Source: BM003 sp963783695 (GTDB lineage Bacteria > Pseudomonadota > Gammaproteobacteria > Steroidobacterales > BM003). From it: a DNA stretch of 64,000 nucleotides. Within the stretch, counting starts at the first letter, position 1; each line of letters opens with the position of its first letter. Under the pieces are notes generated by a model. The model ran no database searches. It worked only from the letters and a program-made list of their open reading frames with translations, and was not told the origin of the DNA. The DNA lies in the NCBI GenBank assembly GCA_963783695.1, contig CAWAOM010000001.1:186001-250000 (forward strand), in the 5' to 3' direction. The translations under genes and the position numbers were made by a program. This document shows positions 32,038 to 42,000 of the stretch, piece by piece.

Positions 32038-34437
32038 GTGCTGCTTCTGCAACGATTCATCGCTGGCCTGGTCATGGCCATTCTGTTGACGCTTTGCGCA
32101 CCGGATGTCGAGGCGCAGGACAGTTTTGTCGTGCGCAACGTCCGCGTAGAGGGTTTGCAGCGAATCTCCGAAGGCACGCTCTATAACTACCTTCCGCTAA
32201 ACATCGGTGACCAGCTGGATCGACGCCGGGTTCAGGAGTCGGTCAAGGCACTCTACGACACGGGGTTTTTCCGCGACATTGAGTTTCGGCGTGACGGCGA
32301 TACGTTGGTAATCGCGGTAATCGAGCGGCCGTTTATCGAAAATTTCACGATCAGCGGCAACAAGGATATCGAGACTGACCAGTTGATGGAGAGTCTGCGC
32401 GGTGTCGGTCTGGCGCCGGGTCGCACGTTCGATCGCTCGACGCTTGACGAAGTACAGCAGTTTCTGACCGATACTTATTATGGCCGCGGCAAATACGGTG
32501 TCGTGATCGACGCCGAGGTTACCGAACTGGACGGTAACAAGGTCGACATTTCGATCGATATTGTCGAGGGCAAGCGCGCACGTATACGGCAGATCAATAT
32601 TGTCGGTAATGAGCGCTACCCCGACGACGAAATCATTGCAGAATTCATGCTGCGGACTCCGAACTGGCTGTCGTTCTACAAACAGGACGACCGCTACGAT
32701 CGCGAGGCGTTGGTAGGAGACATTGAACGGCTCGGATCGTTCTACATGGATCGCGGTTACGCCAATTTCCAGGTCGAGTCGACGCAGGTAACAATCTCTC
32801 CTGACAAAAAAGACATCTTCATCACAATCAACGTCGAAGAAGGCGAGCTGTATACGATCTCCGACATCAAGCTCGCCGGCGAAATGCCCATCGAAGAGCG
32901 TTACCTGCGTGCTTTGGTCCTGGCGAAACCCGGACAGACTTTCTCCCGCAAAGTGCTCGAAAGCAGCAAGGAGCTGATGAGCTACCGGCTCGGCCAGGAT
33001 GGCTACGCTTTTGCGCGGATTGATCCCGTGCCGCAGATCAATCCGGAGGAGAAAACGGTTGCAGTGACGTTTTTTGTCGATCCCGGTAACCGCGTTTATG
33101 TCCGCAATGTCAATTTTGCTACCGATGGTCCGACCAAGGACGAAGTATTCCGCCGCGAAATGCGCCAACTCGAGGGCGGGTGGTTGTCCAATGGCGCCGT
33201 CGATCGATCCAAGATCCGAATTCAGCGGTTACCGTTTGTCGACTCTGTGGAACTGGAGCAGGAACAGGTCCCCGGGTCGCCCGATCTGGTGGATCTGAAT
33301 GTCTCTGTCAAGGAAGGCATGCCGGGCCAGTTCGGCGGTGGCGTCGGCTATTCCGAGGCGCAAAAACTGTTGCTGAACGGCAACTTCACCCATGTCAATT
33401 TTCTCGGTACCGGTAATCGAATCTCGGCGCAGCTCAATTCGGGCAAGTACACGAAGCTCTATACGTTGTCGTTTACCGATCCCTATACGACGATTGACGG
33501 CGTTGCACGCACGATTTCAGGATCGTATCGGGATTCGACCCGGCTCGTTTCGGATGGCTCGGAGTTCGATACCACCTCCTACACGATAGGCCTGAATTAC
33601 GGTTATCCGATTTCCGAGTGGCAACGCATTTCATTTGGCGTAGATCTTCAGGATGTGGAACTGTTTGCTGACTCGGGTAGTTCGTTTCAGATCCAGAACT
33701 GGATCGCCAACAACGGTAATCCCGAGGTCGAAGAGGTGGGTCAGGGTATCTTTCTTACCAAGACCGATTACCGTACCTACGAACTGAAGTTGGGATGGAC
33801 CTTCGACACCCGCAACCGGGCGATATTCGCTACCCGTGGCACCCGCCACAACGCGACCTTCAGCGTTACCGGACCCGGCAGCGAAGTGGATTTTTATACC
33901 GCGCGCTATGAGTTCCTGCGCTACTGGCCGTTATACGGACCCTTCGTGTTCATCAGCCGCGCCGAGGTGGCGTGGGCCGATACCTTTGGCGGCGACACGA
34001 CCGATGTGCCGATTTTTCGTAATTTTTTTGCCGGTGGGCCAAACTCCGTCAGGCAGTACCGCGAGGCAAGCCTCGGACCGCTCGATACGCGCGGTAATCC
34101 CTATGGCGGCAACCTCAAGACGGTCGGGCAATTCGAAATCCTGCTGCCCATGGTGGAGAAATTTGCCAATCAGGCGCGGCTGAGTTTGTTCTACGATGTC
34201 GGTAATGTATTCTCCGAAGGTAACGTGCCATTCTTCGACCTGCAGGGGAACCAGGTTGACTACAATTTCGATGCTTCTGAGCTGCGCATGTCGACGGGGC
34301 TGGCAGTGCAGTGGATGGCGCCCCTGGGCATGTTCAGATTCAGTATCGGCATCCCGATCAACGACTTTGGCGGCGATGACAGCCTGCCCGAGGACGATAC
34401 CGAGTTCTTCCAATTTTCCATTGGTTCGGCATTTTGA
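32038..34437 (+). CDS. bamA: Outer-membrane assembly factor BamA with atypical VRQY motif
   Basis: BamA inserts beta-barrel proteins into the outer membrane. The 799-residue protein has a signal peptide (cut near VEA|Q), five POTRA domains (about 24-420) and a 16-strand barrel. The loop 6 motif, VRGF or VRGY in almost all Omp85 proteins, reads V671-R672-Q673-Y674 here (NSVRQYREASLGP): the arginine is kept but glycine is replaced. The rest is normal, and the DNA reads cleanly. GTG 32038 follows GAGG. skp comes next, as usual. Confidence 0.95.
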   Translation: MLLLQRFIAGLVMAILLTLCAPDVEAQDSFVVRNVRVEGLQRISEGTLYNYLPLNIGDQLDRRRVQESVKALYDTGFFRDIEFRRDGDTLVIAVIERPFIENFTISGNKDIETDQLMESLRGVGLAPGRTFDRSTLDEVQQFLTDTYYGRGKYGVVIDAEVTELDGNKVDISIDIVEGKRARIRQINIVGNERYPDDEIIAEFMLRTPNWLSFYKQDDRYDREALVGDIERLGSFYMDRGYANFQVESTQVTISPDKKDIFITINVEEGELYTISDIKLAGEMPIEERYLRALVLAKPGQTFSRKVLESSKELMSYRLGQDGYAFARIDPVPQINPEEKTVAVTFFVDPGNRVYVRNVNFATDGPTKDEVFRREMRQLEGGWLSNGAVDRSKIRIQRLPFVDSVELEQEQVPGSPDLVDLNVSVKEGMPGQFGGGVGYSEAQKLLLNGNFTHVNFLGTGNRISAQLNSGKYTKLYTLSFTDPYTTIDGVARTISGSYRDSTRLVSDGSEFDTTSYTIGLNYGYPISEWQRISFGVDLQDVELFADSGSSFQIQNWIANNGNPEVEEVGQGIFLTKTDYRTYELKLGWTFDTRNRAIFATRGTRHNATFSVTGPGSEVDFYTARYEFLRYWPLYGPFVFISRAEVAWADTFGGDTTDVPIFRNFFAGGPNSVRQYREASLGPLDTRGNPYGGNLKTVGQFEILLPMVEKFANQARLSLFYDVGNVFSEGNVPFFDLQGNQVDYNFDASELRMSTGLAVQWMAPLGMFRFSIGIPINDFGGDDSLPEDDTEFFQFSIGSAF

Positions 34438-34451
34438 GGTTTGAGTCTCAC

Positions 34452-34979
34452 ATGAGCGCAAAGACAAACAGTTTCAGGATTCTCGCAGGGCTCGCCTGCT
34501 TTCTGATGTTCAGCACCAGCGCCCTGGCGCAGTCGAGAATCGGTGTGGTCAATATTGGACGGCTGCTCGAGGAGTCGCCGCAGGCGCAAACCGCGATGCA
34601 GGCGCTGCAGGACGAATTTGCTCCGCGGCAGCGCCAGATTGTGGCTCGCCAGACCGACATCCAGTCCAAGGAAGAGGTTCTGCGGCGCGACGGCGCGGTG
34701 ATGAGCGAGGAGGAGCGCCGCAATGCCGATCGCGAATTGCGCGAAATGCAGCGTGATCTGCAGCGCAACCAGCAGGAGTACCTGGAAGATCTCAACCTGC
34801 GTCGCAACGAGGAACTCGGCCGTTTACAAAGATCCTTGTTGCAGGAAGTCCAGACTTATGCGCGTGGCTCCAATTATGACCTGATTGTCGGCGAGGGTGT
34901 GCTCTACGCCAGCGATTCGCTGGACATTACCGACGAGGTGCTGGCTGCATTGTCGTCACGACTCTCCGGCGGCAACTGA
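34452..34979 (+). CDS. skp: Periplasmic chaperone Skp (OmpH family)
   Basis: Skp holds unfolded outer-membrane proteins in the periplasm as a trimer. The 175-residue product has a signal peptide (FRILAGLACFLMFSTSALA|Q), then RIGVVNIGRLLEESPQAQ, and a long charged coiled coil (about 55-135). ATG 34452 is taken rather than the TTG at 34434, which would overlap bamA. Confidence 0.9.
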   Translation: MSAKTNSFRILAGLACFLMFSTSALAQSRIGVVNIGRLLEESPQAQTAMQALQDEFAPRQRQIVARQTDIQSKEEVLRRDGAVMSEEERRNADRELREMQRDLQRNQQEYLEDLNLRRNEELGRLQRSLLQEVQTYARGSNYDLIVGEGVLYASDSLDITDEVLAALSSRLSGGN

Positions 34980-34994
34980 CCGCGCAGTGTGTCG

Positions 34995-35990
34995 ATGTCC
35001 GTCAGCCTGGCCGAACTCGCGGTTCGCTACGGTTGCGAGCTGCGCGGGAATCCCGATCAGCAGGTAGACCATGTCGCGACGCTGGCCGGCGCCGGGCCCT
35101 CGGCTGTCTCATTTCTCAGCAATCGCCGCTACTTGCGGTATCTTGGCTCCACCGCTGCTGCTGCTGTCGTACTGAAGGCGGCGGACGCCGATGCGTGCCC
35201 GACCGCGGCTTTGATCACCGCTTACCCGTATGTCACATACGCCCGCATCGCGGCGCAATTGCATCCGCCCCGCGCCGCTGCAGCGGGCGTGCATCCGTCC
35301 GCGGTCGTCGGTAGTCGGGCGGTACTGGCCGACGGCGTGTCGATCGGGCCACTTGCCTATGTGGCGGACGATGCCCGACTCGGCGCAGGGGTTGTAGTCG
35401 GTCCAGGCTGCGTGGTCGAGAGCGGCGCCGTAATCGGTGCCGACACCCATCTCAGGTCGCGCTCCTGCGTGGCCGAGCAGGTCGTAATCGGTCAGCGTTG
35501 CATTCTCCATCAGGGCGCCATAGTCGGTGCCGACGGTTTCGGCATCGCGCGGGCGCCGGACGGGTGGGTGAAAGTGCCGCAACTCGGCAGCGTACATATC
35601 GGCGATGACGTCGAAGTCGGCGCGAATACGACGATTGATCGTGGTGCGATTGACGCCACGGTCATCGGTGACGATGTCAGGCTCGATAACCTGATTCAGG
35701 TTGGACACAACGTGGTTATCGGTGCGCATACTGCCATTGCTGCGGGTGTCGCTATCGCCGGGAGCAGTCGGATCGGCGAGAATTGCCTGATCGCCGGGCA
35801 CGTCGGTATCGTCGGCCACATCGAGATCTGCGACAACGTGACAATCAACGCCAAGGCCCTGGTCACCCGCTCCATCGCGGAGCCGGGAACATATTCTGGC
35901 AAGTTTCCGGCGCAGAAAGCACGGCAGTGGGGCAGAAACGTGGCTCGTTTCAGGCAATCTGCCAGGCGTCCACGTAACAGCGATGAATGA
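34995..35990 (+). CDS. lpxD: UDP-3-O-(3-hydroxyacyl)glucosamine N-acyltransferase
   Basis: LpxD adds the second acyl chain to the lipid A precursor. The 331-residue trimeric left-handed beta-helix protein has a uridine-binding N-terminal domain (to about 100), many hexapeptide repeats, GADGFGIA and the catalytic-histidine region LIQVGHNVVIG. Either GTG 34989 or ATG 34995 could be the start; the latter matches family N-termini better. Confidence 0.94.
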   Translation: MSVSLAELAVRYGCELRGNPDQQVDHVATLAGAGPSAVSFLSNRRYLRYLGSTAAAAVVLKAADADACPTAALITAYPYVTYARIAAQLHPPRAAAAGVHPSAVVGSRAVLADGVSIGPLAYVADDARLGAGVVVGPGCVVESGAVIGADTHLRSRSCVAEQVVIGQRCILHQGAIVGADGFGIARAPDGWVKVPQLGSVHIGDDVEVGANTTIDRGAIDATVIGDDVRLDNLIQVGHNVVIGAHTAIAAGVAIAGSSRIGENCLIAGHVGIVGHIEICDNVTINAKALVTRSIAEPGTYSGKFPAQKARQWGRNVARFRQSARRPRNSDE

Positions 35991-36022
35991 AGCGGGCAAA
36001 ACGGTGCCCAAAGGAGCGATAA

Positions 36023-36469
36023 ATGAGTGAATTTCTGCTAGACATCGATCAGATTCGCGCCCTGCTGCCGCACCGTTACCCTTTTCTGTTGGTGGACAGG
36101 GTGATCGAATGCGTGCCCGGTGAGCATCTTACAGCCATCAAGAATGTCACCATAAACGAACCGTTTTTCCAGGGGCATTTCCCTAGCAAGCCGGTAATGC
36201 CCGGTGTATTGATAGTCGAGGCGCTGGCGCAGGCGAGTGGAATTCTGGCGTTTCTCACCGTGGGTGATAAACGCGACGAAAGCGTGTTGTTCTTTTTTGT
36301 CGGTATCGACGGCGCAAGGTTCAAGCGGCCGGTTCTTCCGGGTGACCGGGTCGAATTGAAAACCCGGCTTCTGCGGCGCCGTCGCGATGTCTGGAAATTC
36401 GCTACTGAGGCAATTGTTGACGGGCATCGGGCGGCACAGGCGCAACTGATGGTCGCGCCGGGACGTTAG
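36023..36469 (+). CDS. fabZ: 3-hydroxyacyl-ACP dehydratase FabZ
   Basis: FabZ dehydrates 3-hydroxyacyl-ACP in fatty acid synthesis and competes with lipid A synthesis for its substrate. The 148-residue hot-dog fold enzyme has LLPHRYPFLLVDRV and the catalytic HFPSKPVMPGVLIVEALAQ. A good AAGGAG precedes the start. It sits between lpxD and lpxA as in E. coli. Confidence 0.96.
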   Translation: MSEFLLDIDQIRALLPHRYPFLLVDRVIECVPGEHLTAIKNVTINEPFFQGHFPSKPVMPGVLIVEALAQASGILAFLTVGDKRDESVLFFFVGIDGARFKRPVLPGDRVELKTRLLRRRRDVWKFATEAIVDGHRAAQAQLMVAPGR

Positions 36470-36471
36470 CC

Positions 36472-37242
36472 GTGATTCACCCTACCGCCATGATCGATCC
36501 TGCCGCGCAACTTGGCGCCGGTGTCGAGGTTGGGGCGTATTCGATTGTCGATGCCGGTGTCGAAATCGGCGACGGCACCCGGATTGGGCCTCACGTCGTC
36601 GTGCGCGGGTCGACACGGATCGGCAGTGATAACCGGGTTTTTCAGTTCTGCTCGATCGGGGACGATCCACAGGATAAAAAATACGCCGGGGAGCCAACCC
36701 GGCTTGAAATCGGTGATCGCAACACAATCCGCGAGGGTTGCACGATAAATCGCGGGACGGTGCAGGATCTTGGCTATACCCGTGTTGGCAACGACAACTG
36801 GATAATGGCTTACTGCCACATCGCGCACGACTGCGTACTGGGCGATCACCTGGTGCTGGCAAACAATGCGACACTCGGTGGCCATGTCCGCATTGATGAC
36901 TACGCCATTCTCGGCGGCTTTGCCGGCGTGCATCAGTTCTGTTCGATTGGCAAACATGCTTTTCTGGGAATGTTCAGCGCGGTCAATCGCGATATCCCGC
37001 CATTTGTTACGGTGTCGGGAAATCCTGCGCGGCCGCGCGGGGTCAACGCCGAGGGCATGAAGCGAAACGGTTTCAGCGCGGATCAGATTGGCCTTGCCCG
37101 ACGTGCCTACCGCGTTCTTTTCCGCTCGGGGCTGAAACTCGCCGAAGCGCGCGCCGAACTCGAGGCGCTCCTGGACGGTGAGCCGGAGTTGCTGCCACTG
37201 GCCGCCTTTCTTGCCGATGCCCGCCGCGGCGTTACGCGTTGA
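36472..37242 (+). CDS. lpxA: UDP-N-acetylglucosamine O-acyltransferase
   Basis: LpxA starts lipid A synthesis by acylating UDP-GlcNAc. The 256-residue beta-helix protein has IHPTAMIDPAAQLG at the start, hexapeptide repeats, GVHQFCSIG with the catalytic histidine, and GNPARPRGVNAEGMKR. GTG start three bases after the fabZ stop. Confidence 0.95.
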   Translation: MIHPTAMIDPAAQLGAGVEVGAYSIVDAGVEIGDGTRIGPHVVVRGSTRIGSDNRVFQFCSIGDDPQDKKYAGEPTRLEIGDRNTIREGCTINRGTVQDLGYTRVGNDNWIMAYCHIAHDCVLGDHLVLANNATLGGHVRIDDYAILGGFAGVHQFCSIGKHAFLGMFSAVNRDIPPFVTVSGNPARPRGVNAEGMKRNGFSADQIGLARRAYRVLFRSGLKLAEARAELEALLDGEPELLPLAAFLADARRGVTR

Positions 37243-37293
37243 AACCTCCCTTGCGGCGATACGCGCGTCGTTGCGTTTGCGCCGACTAGCGAT

Positions 37294-38436
37294 ATGCGAA
37301 TCGGTCTCGTAGCAGCTGAGGCTTCCGGCGACGCGTTGGGTGCGGCCCTGATCGAAGCGCTTCGACGGCGGGTGCCGGATGCGAGCTTCGAGGGCGTTTG
37401 TGGCCCCCGGATGCAACGATCCGGGTGTGAGCGCTGGCATGGTATCGAATCACTCTCGGTGATGGGCCTGACCGAAGTGCTCGCCCATCTTCCACGGCTA
37501 TGGCGTTTGCGAAGACAGCTTGGAAGCCGTTGGAGCGGCCGTCCGCCCGACGTATTTGTCGGTATAGACGCGCCGGACTTCAATCTCGCCCTGGAGCGGC
37601 GCTTGCGTCGCGCCGGTGTGCCCACCATTCATTTTGTCAGTCCGTCGGTCTGGGCCTGGCGCCAGGGACGCACGCGTGTCGTTGACGCAGCCTGCGATCG
37701 GGTTCTGTGCCTGTTTCCGTTCGAGAAGCGCTATTACGATGACGCCGGAGTCGAAGCCCGCTACGTCGGACATCCGCTCGCCGACCAGATGCCTCTGGTG
37801 CCGGACCGGGCAGGGGCGCGGCGGGCGTTGGGATTCTCGGATACCGATCAGGTTGTCGCCTTGCTGCCCGGCAGCCGGAGCGGCGAAATCGCGCGGCTGG
37901 GCGCCGATTTCGCCGCCGCTGCCGAAAATATGCGCCGCGTCAGACCGCGATTGAAATTTGTTGCGCCGATGGTCAGCGCGGCGCTCGCGGAGCGGTTTGC
38001 GGCGCAAGCGATGGCGCATCCCGGTCTCGGAATCCGCCTCGTAACGGATGCTCGCCAGTGTCTGACGGCCAGCGATGTCGCTCTGACCGCGTCGGGGACG
38101 GCCACCCTGGAGGCGGCACTCGCCAGAACACCGATCGTGGTGGCGTACCGAGTCAGTCGAATCAGTCGCTGGCTCGCTGTCAATATTGGTGGCTTGAAGC
38201 TGAAGCGCTATGCTTTGCCAAACCTGATCGCCGATCGGGAACTGGTGCCTGAATTGATGATGGAAGCGGCGACGCCGTCTGCCCTTGCCGAGGCCACCCT
38301 TGGCTTGCTCGACGACCGCGTGCGGCGGCAGGAAATCGTCGACCAATACGCGAAGATTCATCAGGTTTTGCGCTGTGATGCGGGTGACCGGGCCGCCACG
38401 GCAGTACTCGAACTTTGCCACGACCAGTGTGGGTAA
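37294..38436 (+). CDS. lpxB: Lipid A disaccharide synthase
   Basis: LpxB joins UDP-diacylglucosamine and lipid X. The 380-residue GT19 glycosyltransferase shows AAEASGDALGAAL, GIDAPDFNLALERRLR, YVSPSVWAWRQ-like FVSPSVWAWRQGR, GHPLADQMP, LLPGSRSGEI and ASGTATLEAAL. Follows lpxA by 51 bases. Confidence 0.95.
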   Translation: MRIGLVAAEASGDALGAALIEALRRRVPDASFEGVCGPRMQRSGCERWHGIESLSVMGLTEVLAHLPRLWRLRRQLGSRWSGRPPDVFVGIDAPDFNLALERRLRRAGVPTIHFVSPSVWAWRQGRTRVVDAACDRVLCLFPFEKRYYDDAGVEARYVGHPLADQMPLVPDRAGARRALGFSDTDQVVALLPGSRSGEIARLGADFAAAAENMRRVRPRLKFVAPMVSAALAERFAAQAMAHPGLGIRLVTDARQCLTASDVALTASGTATLEAALARTPIVVAYRVSRISRWLAVNIGGLKLKRYALPNLIADRELVPELMMEAATPSALAEATLGLLDDRVRRQEIVDQYAKIHQVLRCDAGDRAATAVLELCHDQCG

Positions 38437-38446
38437 ACGTTAGCCG

Positions 38447-39064
38447 ATGCAACAGTTCACTATGAAGTTAGGCGGTCACGGCCTGGTTGCCGGTGTGGAC
38501 GAGGCCGGGCGCGGTCCGCTGGCCGGGCCGGTTTTTGCGGCAGCGGTGATATTGGCGCCGCAGCGGCATCCCCGTGGCCTGCAGGATTCGAAGACTCTCA
38601 CCGAAGCTACCAGAGACCGGCTTGCGCCTGAGATTCGCCAGCAGGCGCTGTGCTGGTCGGTGGCCTGGGCGGATCGCGAAGAAATCGATGTGTTGAATAT
38701 CCTGGGCGCGACGATGCTCGCTATGCGGCGTGCGGTGACCGGGCTTGCGGTCCGCCCTGACCATATCCTCGTCGATGGCAACCGCTGTCCCGATTTGCGC
38801 GGCTGTGGCCTGCGCAGCACGATCGAGGCGATCGTAAGTGGCGATGCTTCCCATGCGGAAATCAGTGCCGCCTCGATCCTGGCCAAGACAGGGCGCGACG
38901 CCGTCATGCGCAGACTGGACAGAATTTATCCGGCCTACGGTTTCGCCGGGCACAAGGGATACGCTACGGCAGCTCATCGCGAGGCCCTCGGACTCAGGGG
39001 ACCATGCCCGTTGCATCGGCGCAGTTTTGCACCGGTCCGGGCATGCCTGGAGGGACAGCCGTGA
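38447..39064 (+). CDS. rnhB: Ribonuclease HII
   Basis: RNase HII removes ribonucleotides from DNA. The 205-residue enzyme has VAGVDEAGRGPLAGPV with the two acidic catalytic residues, ILVDGNRCP and a later ASILAKTGRDAVM block. ATG 38447 is used; ATG 38462 is possible. The stop overlaps the dnaE start (GTGA). Confidence 0.94.
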   Translation: MQQFTMKLGGHGLVAGVDEAGRGPLAGPVFAAAVILAPQRHPRGLQDSKTLTEATRDRLAPEIRQQALCWSVAWADREEIDVLNILGATMLAMRRAVTGLAVRPDHILVDGNRCPDLRGCGLRSTIEAIVSGDASHAEISAASILAKTGRDAVMRRLDRIYPAYGFAGHKGYATAAHREALGLRGPCPLHRRSFAPVRACLEGQP

Positions 39065-42000
39065 GCATGTCCGGGACCGGATTTGTGCACCTCTCGGTGC
39101 ACACCGAGTTTTCATTGGTTGACAGCACGCTGCGAATTCCCGCGCTGGTCGAACGGGTTGCCCGCGACAACATGCCGGCGGTAGCGCTGACGGATCAGTG
39201 CAATCTTTTTGCGATGGTCAAGTTTTATCGCGCGGCATTGCGCTGCGGAGTCAAGCCGCTGATCGGTGTCGACGCCTGGATCGCCGACCCGGAGCAACCG
39301 GCGAAGCCCTCGCGGCTGTTGCTGTTGTGTCAGAACGAGACCGGTTACCGCAATCTGACCCGCCTGGTCACGCGCAGCTACATAGACGGGCAGCGTGGTG
39401 GGAGATCGGTCATTGACAAGAACTGGCTCGAGGGGGCCAGCGAAGGCCTGATCGCTCTGTCGGGGGGGCGTGACGGCGATGTCGGGCGCAGTCTGCTGGC
39501 GCGGCGCCGCGCCGAGGCGCAGACCAGGCTGGAATTCTGGAAGGCGCTTTTTCCTGACCGGTTTTATCTCGAAATCAGCCGCACCGGACGCGACGGCGAG
39601 GAGACCTGTCTGCATGCGGCGGCCGACCTCGCCGGGCAAACCGCCACCCCGCTGGTAGCCACCAACGATGTGCGATTTCTTGGCCCCGATGATTTCGAAG
39701 CGCACGAGGCAAGGGTCTGTATCCAGCAGGGACATACACTGACCGATCCCGGCCGGCCGCGCGGTTACAGCCAGCAACAGTACCTCAAGAGCCCACAGGA
39801 AATGGCCGAGCTTTTCGCGGATATTCCCGAGGCGCTGGAAAATACGATCGAGATCGCGCGGCGCTGTTCGCTCGTTCTGGAGCTCGGGGAGAGCGTGTTG
39901 CCGGAGTTTCCGGTGCCCGAGAGCATGACGGTGGAGTCCTTTCTCGCACAACGCGCGGCCGAGGGCCTCGTGGCGAGGGTCGGCGGCAAAGGCGGCCAGG
40001 TGTACCGCGAACGTCTGCAAACCGAACTGGAAGTCATCAACGGGATGGGTTTCCCGGGCTATTTCCTGATCGTCGCAGATTTCATCAGGTGGGCCAGGGA
40101 GAATGACGTTCCGGTCGGGCCCGGCCGTGGTTCCGGTGCCGGGTCGCTCGTTGCCTACACTCTCGGCATTACCGACCTCGATCCAATCGAGCATGAACTA
40201 TTGTTCGAACGCTTTTTGAACCCCGAACGTGTTTCGATGCCTGACTTCGATATTGATTTCTGCATGGAGGGTCGCGACCGGGTCATCGACTATGTCGCTG
40301 AGCGTTATGGCCGCGACCAGGTCTCGCAGATCATCACCTACGGCACGATGGCAGCGAAAGCCGTTGTGCGCGATGTGGGCAGGGTGCTGGGTCACGCCTA
40401 CGGCTTTGTCGATCGGATTGCGAAACTGATCCCGTTCGAAATCGGCATTACGCTCGAAAAAGCCCTTGCGCAGGAGCCCGACCTAAAGGAGTTGTATCAG
40501 CGCGAAGAGGAGGTACGCGCGCTGATCGACCTCGCAAGGCCGCTCGAGGGCCTCGTCCGTAACGCCGGCAAACACGCTGGCGGAGTGGTAATCGCGCCGA
40601 GCGCGCTGACCGATTTCGTCCCGCTCTATTGCGAAAGTTCGGGCGCCTCGCCGGTAACCCAGTTCGACAAGGACGACGTCGAGTCGATCGGGCTGGTCAA
40701 GTTCGATTTTCTCGGTCTGCGCACGCTGACGATCATCGACTGGGCGACTCGGACTATTAACAGCCTGCGCAGGAAGGAAGGCGAAGACCCGCTCGCGATA
40801 GATGCAATCGCGATGGATGATGAGCAGACCTTCGCGTTGCTCAAGCGCTGTGAGACCACCGCGGTCTTTCAGCTTGAATCGCGCGGCATGAAGGAACTGA
40901 TAAAGCGCCTGCAGCCAGACAACTTCGATGAAATCGTCGCATTGGTGGCGTTGTTCCGGCCCGGCCCGCTGCAGTCGGGCATGGTCGACGATTTCATCAA
41001 TCGCAAACACGATCGCGGCAGTTCGCCGATTGATTATCTCCACCCCGATTTGCAGCCGATCCTCGAACCGACCTACGGCGTGATCCTTTATCAGGAACAG
41101 GTGATGCAGATCGCCCAGGTGCTGGCTGGATATACACTGGGCGAGGCTGATTTGCTGCGCCGGGCGATGGGCAAGAAGAAGCCCGAGGAAATGGCAAAGC
41201 AGCGTACGGTGTTTCTTGACGGTGCATCGGGCCGCGGCGTTGATCAGGCGCTCGCCAGCCACATTTTCGATCTGATGGAGAAGTTTGCCGGCTACGGTTT
41301 TAACAAGTCGCATTCGGCCGCTTACGCGGTGCTGTCCTACCAGACGGCATGGCTAAAAGCCCGTTACCCGGCGGCTTTTATGGCCGCCGTGCTTTCGTCG
41401 GATATGGATCACACCGACAAAATCGTAACCCTGATCGATGAGTGTGCGCGGATGGGGCTGGACGTGGCGCCGCCGGATGTCAACACTTCGGAGTATGCGT
41501 TCAGTGTCTCCGGCAGCAAATCGATTCGTTACGGACTGGGCGCGATCAAGGGTGTGGGCCGTAACGCGATCGAGAGTCTTATTGCGGAGCGCGGCCGCGG
41601 TGGCGGGTTTGCCGATCTTGCTGACCTGTGCCGAAGAGCGGACCTGCAAAAACTCAATCGGCGGGTGTGCGAGGCGCTCATCAGGTCAGGCGCGCTCGAT
41701 GCGCTTGGTGCCAATCGCGCGACATTGCTGGCGGCGCTCGATGACAGTCTGCGCGCGGCCGAGCAAGGTGCGCGCGCGGCGGCGGCGGGGCAAAACGATC
41801 TGTTTGGGCTGGAGACTACGGCGGTAGCTGCCGGCACGGAAATTCAGATTCGTCCCGAGTGGAGCGAGCAGATCCGGCTGGCCGGCGAAAAAGACACGCT
41901 CGGCCTGTATCTCACCGGGCATCCGATCAATGAATACGAGACCGAGCTGAAGCAATTCACCAACGGCAGAATCGCGGACGTCTGCGGCGGCCGTCCGTCC

